Assembly (NCBI RefSeq): GCF_963082655.1
Contig: NC_081553.1
Coordinates: 192,920,373-192,984,372, forward strand
DNA: 64,000 nucleotides
Reading direction: 5' to 3'
Origin: Stomoxys calcitrans
Taxonomy: Eukaryota; Arthropoda; Insecta; Diptera; Muscidae
The notes beneath the pieces are model-generated. The model was not told the origin of the DNA. It worked only from the letters and a program-made list of their open reading frames with translations, and did not search any database. This document shows, piece by piece, positions 34,075-47,000 of this stretch (position 1 is the stretch's first letter; every line of letters starts with the position of its first letter). The translations under genes were made by a program, and so were the position numbers.

Positions 34075-35275
34075 CAAATCGGGAGATTGGTTTATATGGC
34101 GGCTATATCAGGTTAAAGACAGACACAGTTGTTGGAAGTCACAACAGAACACCATATGCAAAATTTCAGCCAAGTCGGTCAAAAATTGCGGCTTGTAAGG
34201 ATCAAACCTGGAGTTCGCTTTATAGGGCAGCTATATCAGGTTACAGACTGATTTGGACGGTATTTGACACAGTAGTTGAAAGTCATAACGGAACACCGCC
34301 TGCAAAATTTCAGCCAAATCGGACGAAAATTTCGGCTTGTAAGGGCTCAAGAAGTCAAATCGGGTAATAGGTTTATATGGGAGCTATATCAGGTTATAGA
34401 CCGATTTGGACCGTAATATGCATAGCTGTTGGCAGTCAGAAAAGAACACTATGTGCAAAATTTTAGCCAAATCGGACAAAAATTTCGTCTTGTAAGGGCT
34501 CAAGAAGTCAAATCGGGAGATCGGTCTATATGGGAGCTATATAAGGATATAGACCGATTTAAACCGCACTTGACACAGTTGTTACAAGTCATAACAGAAC
34601 ACTACATGCAAAATTTTACCCAAATCGGACAAAAATTGCGGCTTGTAAGGGCTCAAGAAGTCAAATCGGGTAATAGGTTTATATGGGAGCTATATCAGGT
34701 TTTAGACCGATTTGGACCGTAATATGCATAGCTTTTGGCAGTCAGAAAAGAACACTATGTGCAAAATTTTAGGCAAATCGGACAAAAATTGCGTCTTGTA
34801 AGGGCTCAAGAAGTCAAATCGGGAGATCGGTTTATATGGGAGCTATATCAGGTTATAGACCGATTTGGACAGTACTAAGCACAGATGTTGGAAGTTATAA
34901 CAGCACACTACATGCAGAACTTCAGTGAAATTTTACAAACATTGTAGCTTATAAGGGCTCAAGAAGTCAGATCGTGAGATCGGGTTATATGGGAGCTATA
35001 TCAGGTTATGGACTGATTCGGACCATATTTACTTATAGCTGCCATATAGACCTATATGACGATTTAGGGTCTTAAGCCTGTAACAGGCGCGGTTTATACC
35101 CGATTTTGCTGAAATTTGGAACAGTGAGTTGTATTAAGACTCTCAACATCTGTCCCGAAAATGGTCCAAATCGGGGTTTATTTAGATATACATGCCATAG
35201 AGACCAATCTTAAGCTTTGGAGCCTTAAGACCGAATAAATGCGCAATCCTATCCTATGGTGGTGGGTATAAGAAG
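34075..35275 (-). repeat. DINE-like type 1 array, 153-bp units
   Basis: The anchor (cacag or its catag variant) lies at 34124, 34268, 34421, 34574, 34727 and 34880. Apart from the first step (144), the spacing is exactly 153 bp. Units contain gggagctatatcaggttat and tgcaaaattt. The right end (cctatggtggtgggtataag, about 35253) is an inverted type 1 head. 35275-35720 is unassigned. Confidence 0.75.
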
Positions 35276-35720
35276 AAATACTCACAAATGGCGCCAACAT
35301 TTATTGTATAAACCGATAGACTCAGCTATAGTTCTACTTTTCTCCACGATACGAAAGCCTATGGGGCTTAGGCGGATGTGCACACCTATGCCAAATAATA
35401 CACCCTTAGGCCCATGGACTGTGCCAAATGATCTTTAAATTATAAGGGAAGAATCAAAATTTCAATATGTTGCAAACGAAACGACAAATTAGACACTCCT
35501 TTTATTGCCATCGTTAAATGTATTCCACTGAAATGTTGTTTAACCACAATGTCTGATAGCGATAAAAACTAACTGAGCACATGTTTCCCATTCATCTATC
35601 GATATGAATAATGACGTATGCACTTTAATCTTGACTATGTAGACAAGTGTTAATGTTTTTCCTGATTCCTTCTATATTTAGAACAGTTTAATAGGATTGG
35701 CGAACAAAAGTATACACTGG

Positions 35721-36085
35721 CAAAATAAAATAAAATAAAATAAAATAAAATAAAATAAAATAAAATAAAATAAAATAAAATAAAATCAAATAAAATAAAA
35801 TAAAATAAAATAAAATAAAATAAAATAAAATAAAATAAAATAAAATAAAGTAAAATGAAATAAAGTAAAATGAAATAAAATAAAATAAAATGAAATAAAA
35901 TAAAAAAAAATAAAATAAAATAAAATAAAATAAAATAAAATAAAATAAAATAAAATAAAATAAAATAAAATAAAATAAAATAAAATAAAATAAAATAAAA
36001 TAAAATAAAATAAAATAAAATAAAATAAAATAAAATAAAATGAAATGAAATGAAATCAAAAGAAATGAAATGAAATAATATAAAA
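35721..36085. repeat. AAAAT pentanucleotide microsatellite
   Basis: About 360 bp of (AAAAT)n with AAATG and AAATC variants clustered at 35845-35895 and near the right end. Long runs are perfect. A spurious minus-strand frame of repeated FYFIL results. The flanking 36085-36530 has nothing recognised. Confidence 0.97.
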
Positions 36086-36529
36086 TATTTTCGTGATTTT
36101 CAGATCACCTTCTAGCTCGAGACCATATTCAAGGCTTTAATTTCAAAGAATAGCGTAGCAAGGAACTTATTAAAGTTGAGCAAGTGTGTGCTTATTACTT
36201 AAAATTCTTCGACTGGCTTGGTGGATCATGATTTCTGATACACCATGTATCGTATCTTCATCAACACCTTTGTCAAATTAATTAAGGTGCCCCACATACC
36301 CAGACTATTGAGTTCGATGTAGAGCACACTTTTGTTTTGTAACAGAGCTCAATAAATCCTGTGACTCTCCTTAGCGCAGTAAGCGAGAATAAATCCTTAC
36401 TTTCCACCATTCCGATACAAACTAATCATCAATGCTGAGAACAACAAACACATCAATATTGCCAAACTTATTTTGTTGTGCACTTGAACATTCTTTGTAC
36501 AAATATCACTTGCAGTGACAATAACCAAA

Positions 36530-37520
36530 CAGCGCAATTTTCAAATCAGTGCACCGATTTAAGCGAAATTTTGTATGCCGCCTTATTGTACCTCAAAAAC
36601 ATGAAATTGGTATAAAATGTTGGGTCAAATAACCTGGGGGGACGTCCCATCCCAAAACCCACCCGAACTTACATGTTTACCGGTTGGGACACTATGGGTA
36701 TCAAATGAAAGGTATTTGAAAGTAGAGTACGAACTTGCCATAAGAATTTCAGCCTAAGTGTCGGGGGTCCCCCTCCCACTAAAACACCATCCAACAGAAC
36801 ACTATCACCACTTTGGGCATTATGGGAATCAAATGAAAGGTATTTAAAGTAGAGCAGAAATTTGATATAAAAATTTATTCCTTGGTGTCTGGGGGGCCTC
36901 CTCATCCCCCAAAACTCTCCATTTTCCGATTGGGACAATATGAGACTCAAATGAATGGAGGTTAAAGATGGTATTAAAAATTGGGTCCATGTACCTAGGA
37001 GACTGCCTCAGGCCCAAAACCACTCCAAAAGTAGCGCCCAAAATCAAAAGTGGACCGATTAGGGCAATATAGAACGTAAATGAAATGTATTTTGGGAGTA
37101 TGGTATGAATATGATATTTAAAATTAGGTCCAAGTACCTAGGGAGCCGCCCAATGCCCAAAACCGCCCCAAAGATACCGGCAAAAATCAAAGTGGACCGA
37201 TCGGGACAATATGGGATTTAAATGAAAGGTTTTCGGGAGTAAAAAAACGAATATGGTGCCAAATTGGATTCAAATACCTAAGGCATCAATCCAAGAGTAC
37301 CGCCCAAAATAATAAGTGGACCGATCTGGACAACATAGGACTCCAATGAAAGGTATTCGGGAGTAGAGTATGCATATGATATTTAAAATTGGATCCAAGT
37401 ACCTAAGGAGCCGTCACAAGCCCAAAATCGGCCCAAGCGTACCGCCCAAAATCACAGTGGACCGATCGGGACGATATGGGACTAAAATGAAAGGTATTCG
37501 AGAGTAGATGATCGAATATT
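36530..37520 (+). repeat. Type 3 repeat array
   Basis: Units contain gggactcaaatgaaaggt or variants, gtattcgggagtag, and a ccaagtacctagg(g)agccg block. Open frames are incidental. Confidence 0.7.
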
Positions 37521-38615
37521 AACAAGTAAAAAGGCGTTAATTTCGGTCTTGTCGAACTTTGGATACCCATCACCTCAGGTATATATGTAAACCAACTTTC
37601 GTCATAATCCGATGAAAAATGAGTAACTCATGCCCCCCATAGCAGCTATATCGAAATATGGTCCGATTTGGAACAAATTCGGCACGGATATTGAGTGGTC
37701 TAATAAATACAAGTCACAGTTCAATTTTGTTTGGTCTTTTTCGCAGCTATATCCAAATATAGATCGATCAGAACCATATAAGAGACGGATGTTGAAAAGC
37801 CTAACAAAAGTCGGTGTGTCAAATTTCAGCGAAATCGGATTATAAATGCCAAGACTTTAAATCGAGAGATCGGTCTATATGACAGCTATATACAAATCTA
37901 AACCGATCTGGACCAAATTGAAGAGGGATGTCGAAGAGCCTAACATAACTCACTGGCCCATAGTTCGGCGACATCAGACAATAAATGCGCCTTTTATGGG
38001 CCAAGGACCTTAAATCGAGAGATCGGTCTATATGGCAGCTATATCCAAATCTGGACCGATCTGAGCCAAATTGAAGAATAATGTTGAAGGATCCACCACT
38101 GCTCAATGTATCAAATTTCGGCGAAATCGGACAATAAATGCGCGGACAATATGGGCCCAATACCTTGATATCGGCCTATATGGCAGCTATATCCAAATCT
38201 GGACCGATCTGGGCCAAATTGCAGAAGGATGTCGAAGTGTCTAACACCACTCACTGTCCCAAATTTCAGCAAAATTAGTTAATAAATGTAGCTTTTATGG
38301 GCCTAGGACCCTAAATCGGCGGATCGGTCTATATGGGGGCTATATCAAGATATAGTCCGATATAGCCCGTCTTCGGACTTAACCTGTTTATGGACAAAAA
38401 AAGAATCTGTGCAAAGTTTCAGCTCAGTATATCTATTTTTAAAGACTGTATCGTGATTTCAACAGACGAACGGACATGGCTAGATCGTCTTAGATTTTTA
38501 CCCTGATCGGGAATATATACTTCATAGGGTCGGAAATGGATATATCGATGTGTTGCAAACGGAATGACAAAATTAATAACCTCATCCTTCAGTGGTAGGT
38601 ATAAAAATTAGGTGT
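37520..38615 (+). mobile_element. DINE-1-like element, type 1, with short array
   Basis: Starts aacaagtaaaaaggcgtt and a degenerate ttcggtcttgtcgaac hairpin, continues through several 153-bp-type units (gagatcggtctatatggcag), and ends with a pyrimidine/purine seed and tgttgcaaacggaatgacaa followed by agtggtaggtataaaaa. Similar left ends occur at 15125 and 51195. Confidence 0.65.
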
Positions 38616-38850
38616 ATAGGCATATTAGACGATCGTAATAATATGGGACTCAAATAAAAGTTAATCGGGAGTAGATACGAATGTGGCATTAAAAATGAGG
38701 TTCATGTGGTAGAAAATTGGGTACACCTTAAAATACCTCTCAAAAGTATGAATATTAGTCAATCATGCCAATATGGGCTTCAATAAAAAGTATTTGGTAG
38801 TAGATAAACAAATTATACTGGGGAGATGCGTATTGTAGTAACTAGGAAGC
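38616..38850 (+). repeat. Type 3 repeat fragment
   Basis: Contains atatgggactcaaataaaag and gggcttcaataaaaagtatt, two diverged units of the type 3 family. Confidence 0.5.
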
Positions 38851-38859
38851 TTTTTTTTT

Positions 38860-40055
38860 CGCGTGGCGCTAATAAAGGCGCAACAGAGCGGATCGGGTAC
38901 AGCTAGTATATGGGAAGATTAAGCCAGCCCCCCGCAATGGAGACACAAGACAATGTCCTGCAGAGGGAGAAAAAGTCGGAGCAGCAGCGAAGGAAGCGCG
39001 CACGGCCCCTGAGTCTTCATTGAAGGGTGTGACCTCGCTGAGAAAGGTAAGAAGCCGCCCTCTTACGGCGGAGTGGCGAATAAACACAACTTATACAGTC
39101 ATCGATTCGGTAGGATTCCACCAAATTATCGGTCCTAGTTGAGACATATGGTAATCGAACGGTTTATCGAACATGGGTTGAATTCTGAAGGGGGTCCACG
39201 CATACGAACTATGAGCTGCGAGTATAGAGGGGATATCATAACGCTGCGCTTTGAGTCAGCGGAATATATTGATATCGTCAAAAAGCTCGTTGGAAGTATC
39301 CAGTCTCCCTGGGGCGTAAAGCTCGACCTTGTGAGAAAAATGGACATCCCATTGTTCACAATAGCCACGGTCTTCATCAAGAATGTGGGCGGCTAAATCG
39401 CTACGAAACGCATGATGGAAGTCTTAAACAAGTAAATCCAAGATTTGTTAGTGGATAAATGGGAGATTTTCCATAGGGAGGATAAGGAGGAAGGAACTCT
39501 TCCTGTGGTAGGCATTGCTCAAGTATCCGTAACAAGTTTTGGTTAAGACCAAAGGCATGGCGTACTACGGGGCCATAGCCGTCTTTTTCAAGGTTGGGAA
39601 GAAAAGGCTCGGCAAATATCCTCATATTGAGCCATTAGGCGGTGCAGTAGCGGGGCAATCACCGATTCTGTCAGTTTTGGGAATATTAGGATAGGCAAAG
39701 ATCATAAAACTAAAACATCGGGCAGTGCTGGGGCGAGAGACCCAACACAGCCTAACGAACAGGATTCCCACGACGGGACCATGAAGGACTTTTTCGAGAT
39801 TAGGAAGACTAGAATGGAGAAAGATCCAAATACTGAAACATCAGGCAGTGCAGTAACAGAAAACAATGCAGCCTAATGCACAGAGAGCCGATGATGAAAT
39901 CATAGTCTACTCCCAAGAAGACCATTTAATCAAGTTTTGGAAGACTAGTTTAAGTTAAGATCCTAATATTGGAACATTAGGCTGTTCTGGGAAGGTAGAC
40001 TCAATACAGCCTAAAGAATAGGAACCCGATGATGGAAGCATTACGGACTTTCATT
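38860..40055 (+). pseudogene. LINE ORF1 relic (DUF4780-like)
   Basis: A plus-strand open stretch at 39139-39396 reads FIEHGLNSEGGPRIRTMSCE, then YRGDIITLRFESAEYIDIVK and FTIATVFIKNVGG, followed by a stop. Beyond stops and frameshifts the same protein continues with KWEIFHREDKEEGTLPVVGI (39450-39520) and MAYYGAIAVFFKVGKKRLG (39558-39614). This matches my recollection of the DUF4780-type ORF1 of insect LINEs. The 3' part (39633-40045) consists of three to four imperfect repeats with (g)gcagtgc and cacagcctaa(c/t). It is dead. Confidence 0.55.
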
Positions 40056-40985
40056 CGTGGCATTCTGCGTTTTTCAACGCTTGTGCCAAGTATGGTTCAA
40101 ATCGAAGTATAACCTGAATTAGCTTCTACACAAATGGATTTCCCGATTTGATATTTTGAGCCCCTGGAGGCTGCAATTGTTATCCGAGTTGGCTGAAAAT
40201 TAGCACGTAGTGGTTATTCTTGATCTTCATGACATTTTAAGTCAATCTGACCATGGCCGTCCGTCTGTCCATCTGTCGAAAGCACGCTAACTTTCAAAGG
40301 AGCAATGGTAGGCGCTTGAAATTTTGCACAAATACTTCTTATCGGTGTAAGTCGGTTGGGATTGTAAATGGGCTATATCGGTCCATATTTTGATATAGTT
40401 GTTATATAAACCGATCGTAGATCTTGACTTCTTGAGACACTAGAGGGCGCAATTCTTATCCGATATGGCTGAAATTTTGTATGACGTGTTTTGTTTTGAT
40501 TTATAACCACTGTGCTATGTATTGTTGAAATCGGTCATTAATCTGATATAGCTGTCATATAAACCGATCTGGCGTTTTGACTTCTTAAGCCTTTAGAGGG
40601 AGAAATTCTGAGCCTTTATGAGCCTCTAGAGGGCGTAATTATTATCCGATTTGGCTGAAATTTTGTATAACGGCTTCTCCCATGATCTTCAATATATGCA
40701 TCAAATATGGGCTGAATGGGTCTATAGCCTGATACAGCTCCCATGTGAACCAATCTTCCTAGTTTACTTCGTGAGCCCATAAAGGGCGCAATTCTTATTC
40801 GAATTGGCTGACATTTCACACAATGACTTCTATTATGGTCTCCAACATTCAATTCAATTATGGTCCGAATCGGACCGTAACTTAAAATAGCTCCAATAGC
40901 ATAGCAATTTTTTTCTTTTATCCTTTGATAAAAGAGATACCGGGACTCGACAAATACGATCCATGGTGGATGGCATATAAGATTC
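40056..40985 (+). repeat. DINE-like type 1 sequence upstream of the gene D 3' end
   Basis: A head-like section (gtcaatctgaccatggccgt, ccgtctgtccatctgtcg at 40260-40277) and body units with ctgatatagctgtcatata and gagggcgcaattcttat. It ends at about 40985 with atggcatataagattcggcc, a terminal motif also seen at 58001-58020. Confidence 0.65.
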
Positions 40986-40994
40986 GGCCACAAA

Positions 40995-41011
40995 TTTATT
41001 TCGCATTTATT
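40995..41011 (-). terminator. Two polyadenylation signals of gene D
   Basis: AATAAA occurs on the minus strand at 41006-41011 and again at 40995-41000, about 32-48 nt downstream of the gene D stop codon. Confidence 0.6.
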
Positions 41012-41042
41012 TTCTTAACTTAGTTTAAAAACTTTTTGCAAT

Positions 41043-44000
41043 TCAATCAATATCTAATTTCCTAAAATTGCCTTGAGTGCCTAAATCATTAGGAGAATTC
41101 TTCGCTTTGTCAGGACGAAGTTTTTCATTGACACGTCGACTATTGTTGTACTCAATAATATCCAAACGATGTTTATAAACTTTGTTGTAAAAATTATCTA
41201 AAAAAAAAATTGAAAAAAAATTTTAATTAAAAACAATTTTTTTTATTGTCTTGTAGTGCTAGACCCATAAGTACCTGCTAGCTGTTTGCAAGGCAAATCA
41301 TCCCCTCCCAATTCTTGGGGTAATATATGGCGTGGTAAGTATTCATGCAAACTATCCAAGCTGGTGTGAACAATGAAGGAATTTCGAAGTTCCTTTTTGA
41401 TGAATGGATTGATCAGACTCATTAGCCTTTCCATAATCGAAGAGGGGTTAACAAAGTGCACACTCATGAGGCGAGTGGGAATTGCATCCTGGTTAAGGAA
41501 TATAGAGGAAAATTATATAAAAGTATTTAAAGATAGATTTTATGAAGTACGCGGTCTGATAAAAAAATAACCATTATTTTCAAATTTTGTGAGTTACGTA
41601 TGTGCGATTTTCGCATTTTTATACCCTACACCACCACTGTGGTACAGGGTATTACAACTTAGTGCATATGTTTGTTACACCCAGAAGGGAGAGAGATAGA
41701 CCCATTGATAAGTATACCTATCACTTTCTGATTCGATTTAGCTATGTCTGTCTGTCTGTCTGTCGGTTCGTCTGTCTGTCCATCTGTCCATGTTCATTTG
41801 TGTACAAGGTGTAGGTCGCAATTTTCGTCCGACCGTCTTAAAACTTCCTACTGTGATGTCTTTCGGTCTAGATACGAAGCCTATTGATAATGGAAAAATC
41901 GGTTCAGATTTGGATATACCTCCCATATATATGTTCGCCCGCTTTTGAGAAATATTGCAAATAAGGTGCTCATTTGTTAACCGATTCTATCGAAATATGG
42001 CAAAAAGGATTTTCTTTTGACTCCTAATATTACTACTGAATTTGATAAAAATCGGTTCAGATTTAGATATAGCTGCCATATATATGTTCGTCCGATTTGG
42101 ACTAATATTGCAATAATGCGATTATTTTTTTAACCGATTCTAAATTTGGCAGGAAGGATTTTCCTTTGGCTCCCAACATTATTGGTGAATTTCAAAAAAA
42201 TCGGTTCAGATTTAGATATAGCTCCCATATGTGTATATCGCCCGATTTTCACTCTTAGAGCCACTGCAAGCGCATTTATTGACCAATCTTGCCAAAATAT
42301 CGTATAGCGCATTTCTCGACAACTACCACAATATCTATGGAGTTTGGTCTAAATCAGTTTCGATTTCGATATAGCTTCCATATACATGTTCGTCCGATTT
42401 TGAGAAATATTGCAATAATGCGCTTGTTTGTTAACCGATTGTATCGAAATTTGGCAGGTAGGATTTTCTTACGACTCTAAGTATTTCTGCCGAATTTTAT
42501 ACAAATCGGTTCAGATTTAGATATAGCTGTCATATATGTATATCGCCCGATTTTCACTTCTAGAGCCACTGCAAGCGCATTTATTGACCAATCTTGCCAA
42601 AAATTTGCACAACTCTTTCCACGACGACTACCATAATATCTCAGAAGTTTGGTCGAAATCGGTTCAGATGTCGATATAGCTCCCATATATATAGTTTCGT
42701 CAGATTTTGGGCAATTTGCAATAATGTTGTCAAACGCAGTCATTACGGCTTGAACATATTTGCTCGAAATTTATTGCGGATTGTTTACTAACCCATCTGG
42801 AAACATCCGCCGAGGTTGGTTCAGAATAAGATGTAGCTCCTTCTTTATAATTATAGGGTAGGTGTAGGGTATTATACAAATTTCAAAAGTGTGTTTTATG
42901 CAGGCATCTGTCACGATGGCTTAATCTTGCAGGGCTCTTAACCCCGGGTGAAAACGCTGAGTCTACCAACGCCCCCATTCATAACCGAAGCTAGCATGAG
43001 TACGACTTTCACTTTGTCTGGACGTGTCTTCCCCCTTGGTTAGGAGCAGAGCACTATTCAAAACTCTTTCAGTTCTATGGGTCAAGGCAACCGGTTGAGT
43101 ACATGCAACTCCACACCGAAATGTCCTTCCAGCGATTTTAGGTGTTAAACCACAGCCACCACGTTGCTCCCAACTGGGGTTTCACCAATAGTCAGGCTGG
43201 ATCCGAAGTTCCAGGGGCTCCTGACTCCCGTGGTACCAGATTAAGGACTCTGGTTCGACCACGTAATCCAACGACTACTAGTTGAACTCCGGACTGGTCA
43301 CCTTAAGGGATGATGCAAGCACCATACCGTAGCAACACGTCATTCAGAAAGAGACAGAAATTAGGTGGCTTAACCTGAAATGAAAGGAGTTCCACTTTAG
43401 GTTCTCATTTCTTTAAGATCCAATCTGATTTAGAGGATGTGAACATTCGCAAGTTATTGGGCTTTTTAAAGCGATCTGGTTGGTTCAACGGTGGGAACTA
43501 GAAGGCATCTTCCTTCTTCTGTTCCTGTGGTATCACTTTCAAAACATCAGAGTTCCACACACACCCACTCGACCAGCTCCAAGACTTCATGGTCCGGGCA
43601 TCTTCAGCTCACCGACCTTTTCGATGCAGCCTACTAAATGCTAATCCATCCGCCGTCCCATCGCTTGACCTGTCACCGCCACATCCACCTCCTTTCGCCT
43701 TGTTGCAAAAATTTTAAATAACGGTTATTTTTTGATCAGATCTCGTGTGTCTTACGGTTGCTTTACAGTCTGATCTTCTTACCTGCAAGAAATACATCAA
43801 CTTCTTAATTTGTGGTAAGCTCATGCGAGCCAGCTGGGAAAATGACAATCCTTCTAAGTCGATAATAAACACAATGCCTGGTATGAGATCGTTTCCTTGT
43901 AGCCACATGTCTTGAACGGAAAATAATCTACCCACAAATATGGAATTCAATGAAATAAAAAATAAAACAGTTAAAAAGTCCCTGCTGAGGAGGACATACA

Positions 44001-47000
44001 TCAAGGGTGACCAATAGTTGTCGTTGGTGGTTTATAAATTTTGTCATGCACTGGCTGCTTACTGCAGTTGTCAGAACTTGTATACTATATGGTGTTGTGG
44101 TATGGTGTACGACACCTCAAAACTCCACCTACTGCTTAATATTCAGCCGAATCAAAAGCATGGCTTGTTTGTGCACTGTGCTGCGTACTACGGTTGTCAG
44201 AATTTGTATGCTATATGGTTGTTGTTGTTGTTGTTGTAGCAGTTTATTGTGTACTATCTTTCGTCTGCTTGATTCTGTTGAGTGTCAAGACCCAGGAACT
44301 CCGCGACTAAGATGGGGTGCGTCCACAGGGATCTGGGTCTGAGTCGAGTGGGTCTGGCCGGGCAGTTAAACAGGTGACGTGTATCGTGCGGTCCCTGGTT
44401 ACAGTCGGGACATACATCTTGCACGTCGGCATCAATCCTAGCTCTGTGGGAATTGAGGCGGCTGCATCTGCCGGAACGTAATTGAGCCAGAATCACTCTG
44501 GTTTGCCGGGGGAGGTCGATTTCTTCGGGTGCAATGGGTGGCGGTCGTACTCCAAGGACTACATTCACCCGGTAGCCAGTTAACGCGTCTGCTACCGTGT
44601 CTGCATGAATGTTGTTCAGACCCGCTTGATATGCCGCTTGATCTAGAGGTTCTCTCTTGTAGCGCTGGACCTCACGCTCTAGATCATGTAGATCTACCTT
44701 AAGGCTTCTGGGCGGTGGGTATCTATCCACAAGATGATGATTTGGATGATTTCTGCGATAACAGCCCAAAAGGTATTGCTTAGACAGCATGTAGTTATGT
44801 CTTCGCACTGGTAGGATCTTTGTCTCCTGGTGGAGGTGGTCCACATGAGAACTAAGGAGGCAGCCCGTCGCAGTTCGGAGGGCGGCATTCTGACAGATCT
44901 GAATATTATTCCACTGCGTGTCACAAAGCTGACGTGACCACACTGGCGCTGCATAACTTACCACAGACCGGCCAATTGCTTTGTACGTGGTCAACAAGGT
45001 TTCTTTGTCTGCACCCCAAGTGCTGCCAGCGAGTGACTTGAGGACCTTGTTTCTACTTTTGACTTTATTGCAGATTGCTGTGGCATGTGGGGAGAAAGTG
45101 TAGGAGCTGTCAAATGTGACGCCAAGTATTTTGGGACACTTGATGGTCGGAATCAATTCTCCATCGACCATCACAGTCAGCTCAGAATTCACCTCACGCG
45201 TATTTGTAGTGAACAGTGTGGCTGAAGATTTGGTGGCGGATATCTTCAGATTTCTTGCAGCGAAATATGAGGCAAGCTCGTTGAGGTAGACGTTCAACCT
45301 ATCGCAGATGTCATCAATGGGTGGGGGGCCTGATGCCAAGATCGTACAGTCGTCCGCATATGATACGATCTCTATGCCGTCTGGAGGAGGTGGAATGGAG
45401 GAAAGGTAGAGGTTAAACAGAGCCGGAGATATCACCCCGCCTTGGGGAACTCCCTGTTTCACTCTACGGTGTTTTGACTTCTTATCCCTAAATTCCACAA
45501 ATGACTGGCGACCACACAGATAATTCGCGACCCAACGTTTAAGGCCTGGCTGGAGGGACGTGTTGGCGATGTCCTCAAATAATTTGGCATGGCTGACCGT
45601 GTCGAATGCCTTCGATAGGTCCAATGCCACGAGGACCGTCCTATCACATGGCCTGGGTTGATTGAAGCCACGGCAAATGTGTGTGGTGATGGCATGCAAA
45701 GCTGTTGTTGTGCTGTGCAGTCTCCGAAATCCGTGTTGATGCTCGGCGAATGGAAATTCTCCTACGAGGCTCGGGAGGAGTAATGCCTCAAGCGTCTTAG
45801 CCACTGGTGAGAGAAGGGAGATCGGTCTGTACGACTCCCCCAAACTCGGGTCTTTACCAGGCTTCAGTAGCGGGATCACTCTGCCCATTTTCCAGACATC
45901 GGGAACTATAAGAGTGTTCAATGACAGGTTAAGGACAGTGGTAAGGTACTCAACTCCAGGTAAATCCAGATTCTTCAGCATCAATGTAGAGATTCCGTCG
46001 GGGCCCAACGCCTTGGAAGATTTGGCGCCACGGATGACATTCGTAACTTCGCCCACGGTAAATTGTGATGGCTGTTCATCGGCTCGGAGACCACGAATAC
46101 GGCGAATGGCTCTCCTCCTTGCCCTGTCTCTCTCGGGATGCACGATAAATTGACGGTTGAACAACCTGGCGCATCTCTTCGGATCAGTCACGGTTAACTC
46201 GCCAAAAGTGACTGAGGTCCTGTCGTCCCGTCTACCGGGGTTCGAGAGAGACTTAACAGTGGCCCACAATTTGCCTGCACCGGTGCCTAAGTTACATTGC
46301 TCCAAGTGTTCCAGCCACAAATTCCGCTTATGTTCGTTGACTACCCTGTTTATTTCCAGATTCAGCTCGCTGATTCTGGGGTTAGCGGGGTCCATAGCAC
46401 GAATCCCATCACGCTCGTCTGCGAGTACCACTGCTTGCGCCGGGAAATTGGGTCGCACTTGCGGTATTCGACCGGCTGGAATAAAGCGAGCGGCTGCTGC
46501 GTTGATGATGTCTCGGAATTTCCTCTCGGCCACAAGCACATCAGAGGGGGGTGGCAGTTCATTGAAGCGGCGATTGGTATACTCTCTGAAGCCAGTCCAA
46601 TTGGCCTTCTTATAGTTGATGAACGTTCGGCGCTCAGAGGTTATGAAGTCGGGTGGTCGGTCGATGGTGAGGATTATGGTGTTGTGGTCTGGTGGACGAC
46701 ACTTCAAAACTCCACCTACTGTTCGCTAAAACAGAAAGTCTTGTTGTGCTTCACAGCCACACTGGGGACGAGTGTGTCTTTTCTTTGGTCAAGCAGCAGC
46801 GAAGGGTACTGTTTTGTATTTGAAACAATGTCCAAAACCCCAGGCTGTATGAACTATACATTGAGTGGTTCTGGCTCAATTACGTTCCGGCAGAAGCAGC
46901 CGCCTCAACTCCTACAGAGCAAGGATTGATGCCGACGTGCAAGATGTATGTCCCGATTGTAACCAGGGACCGCACGATACACATCACCTGTTTAACTGCC

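Noticed and set aside
35688..36059. Minus-strand frame of repeated FYFIL, looking like a membrane protein
   Set aside because: AAAAT microsatellite.
46297..46929. Plus-strand frame of 210 codons across the LINE
   Set aside because: Antisense shadow of the reverse transcriptase frame, with no recognisable protein motif.
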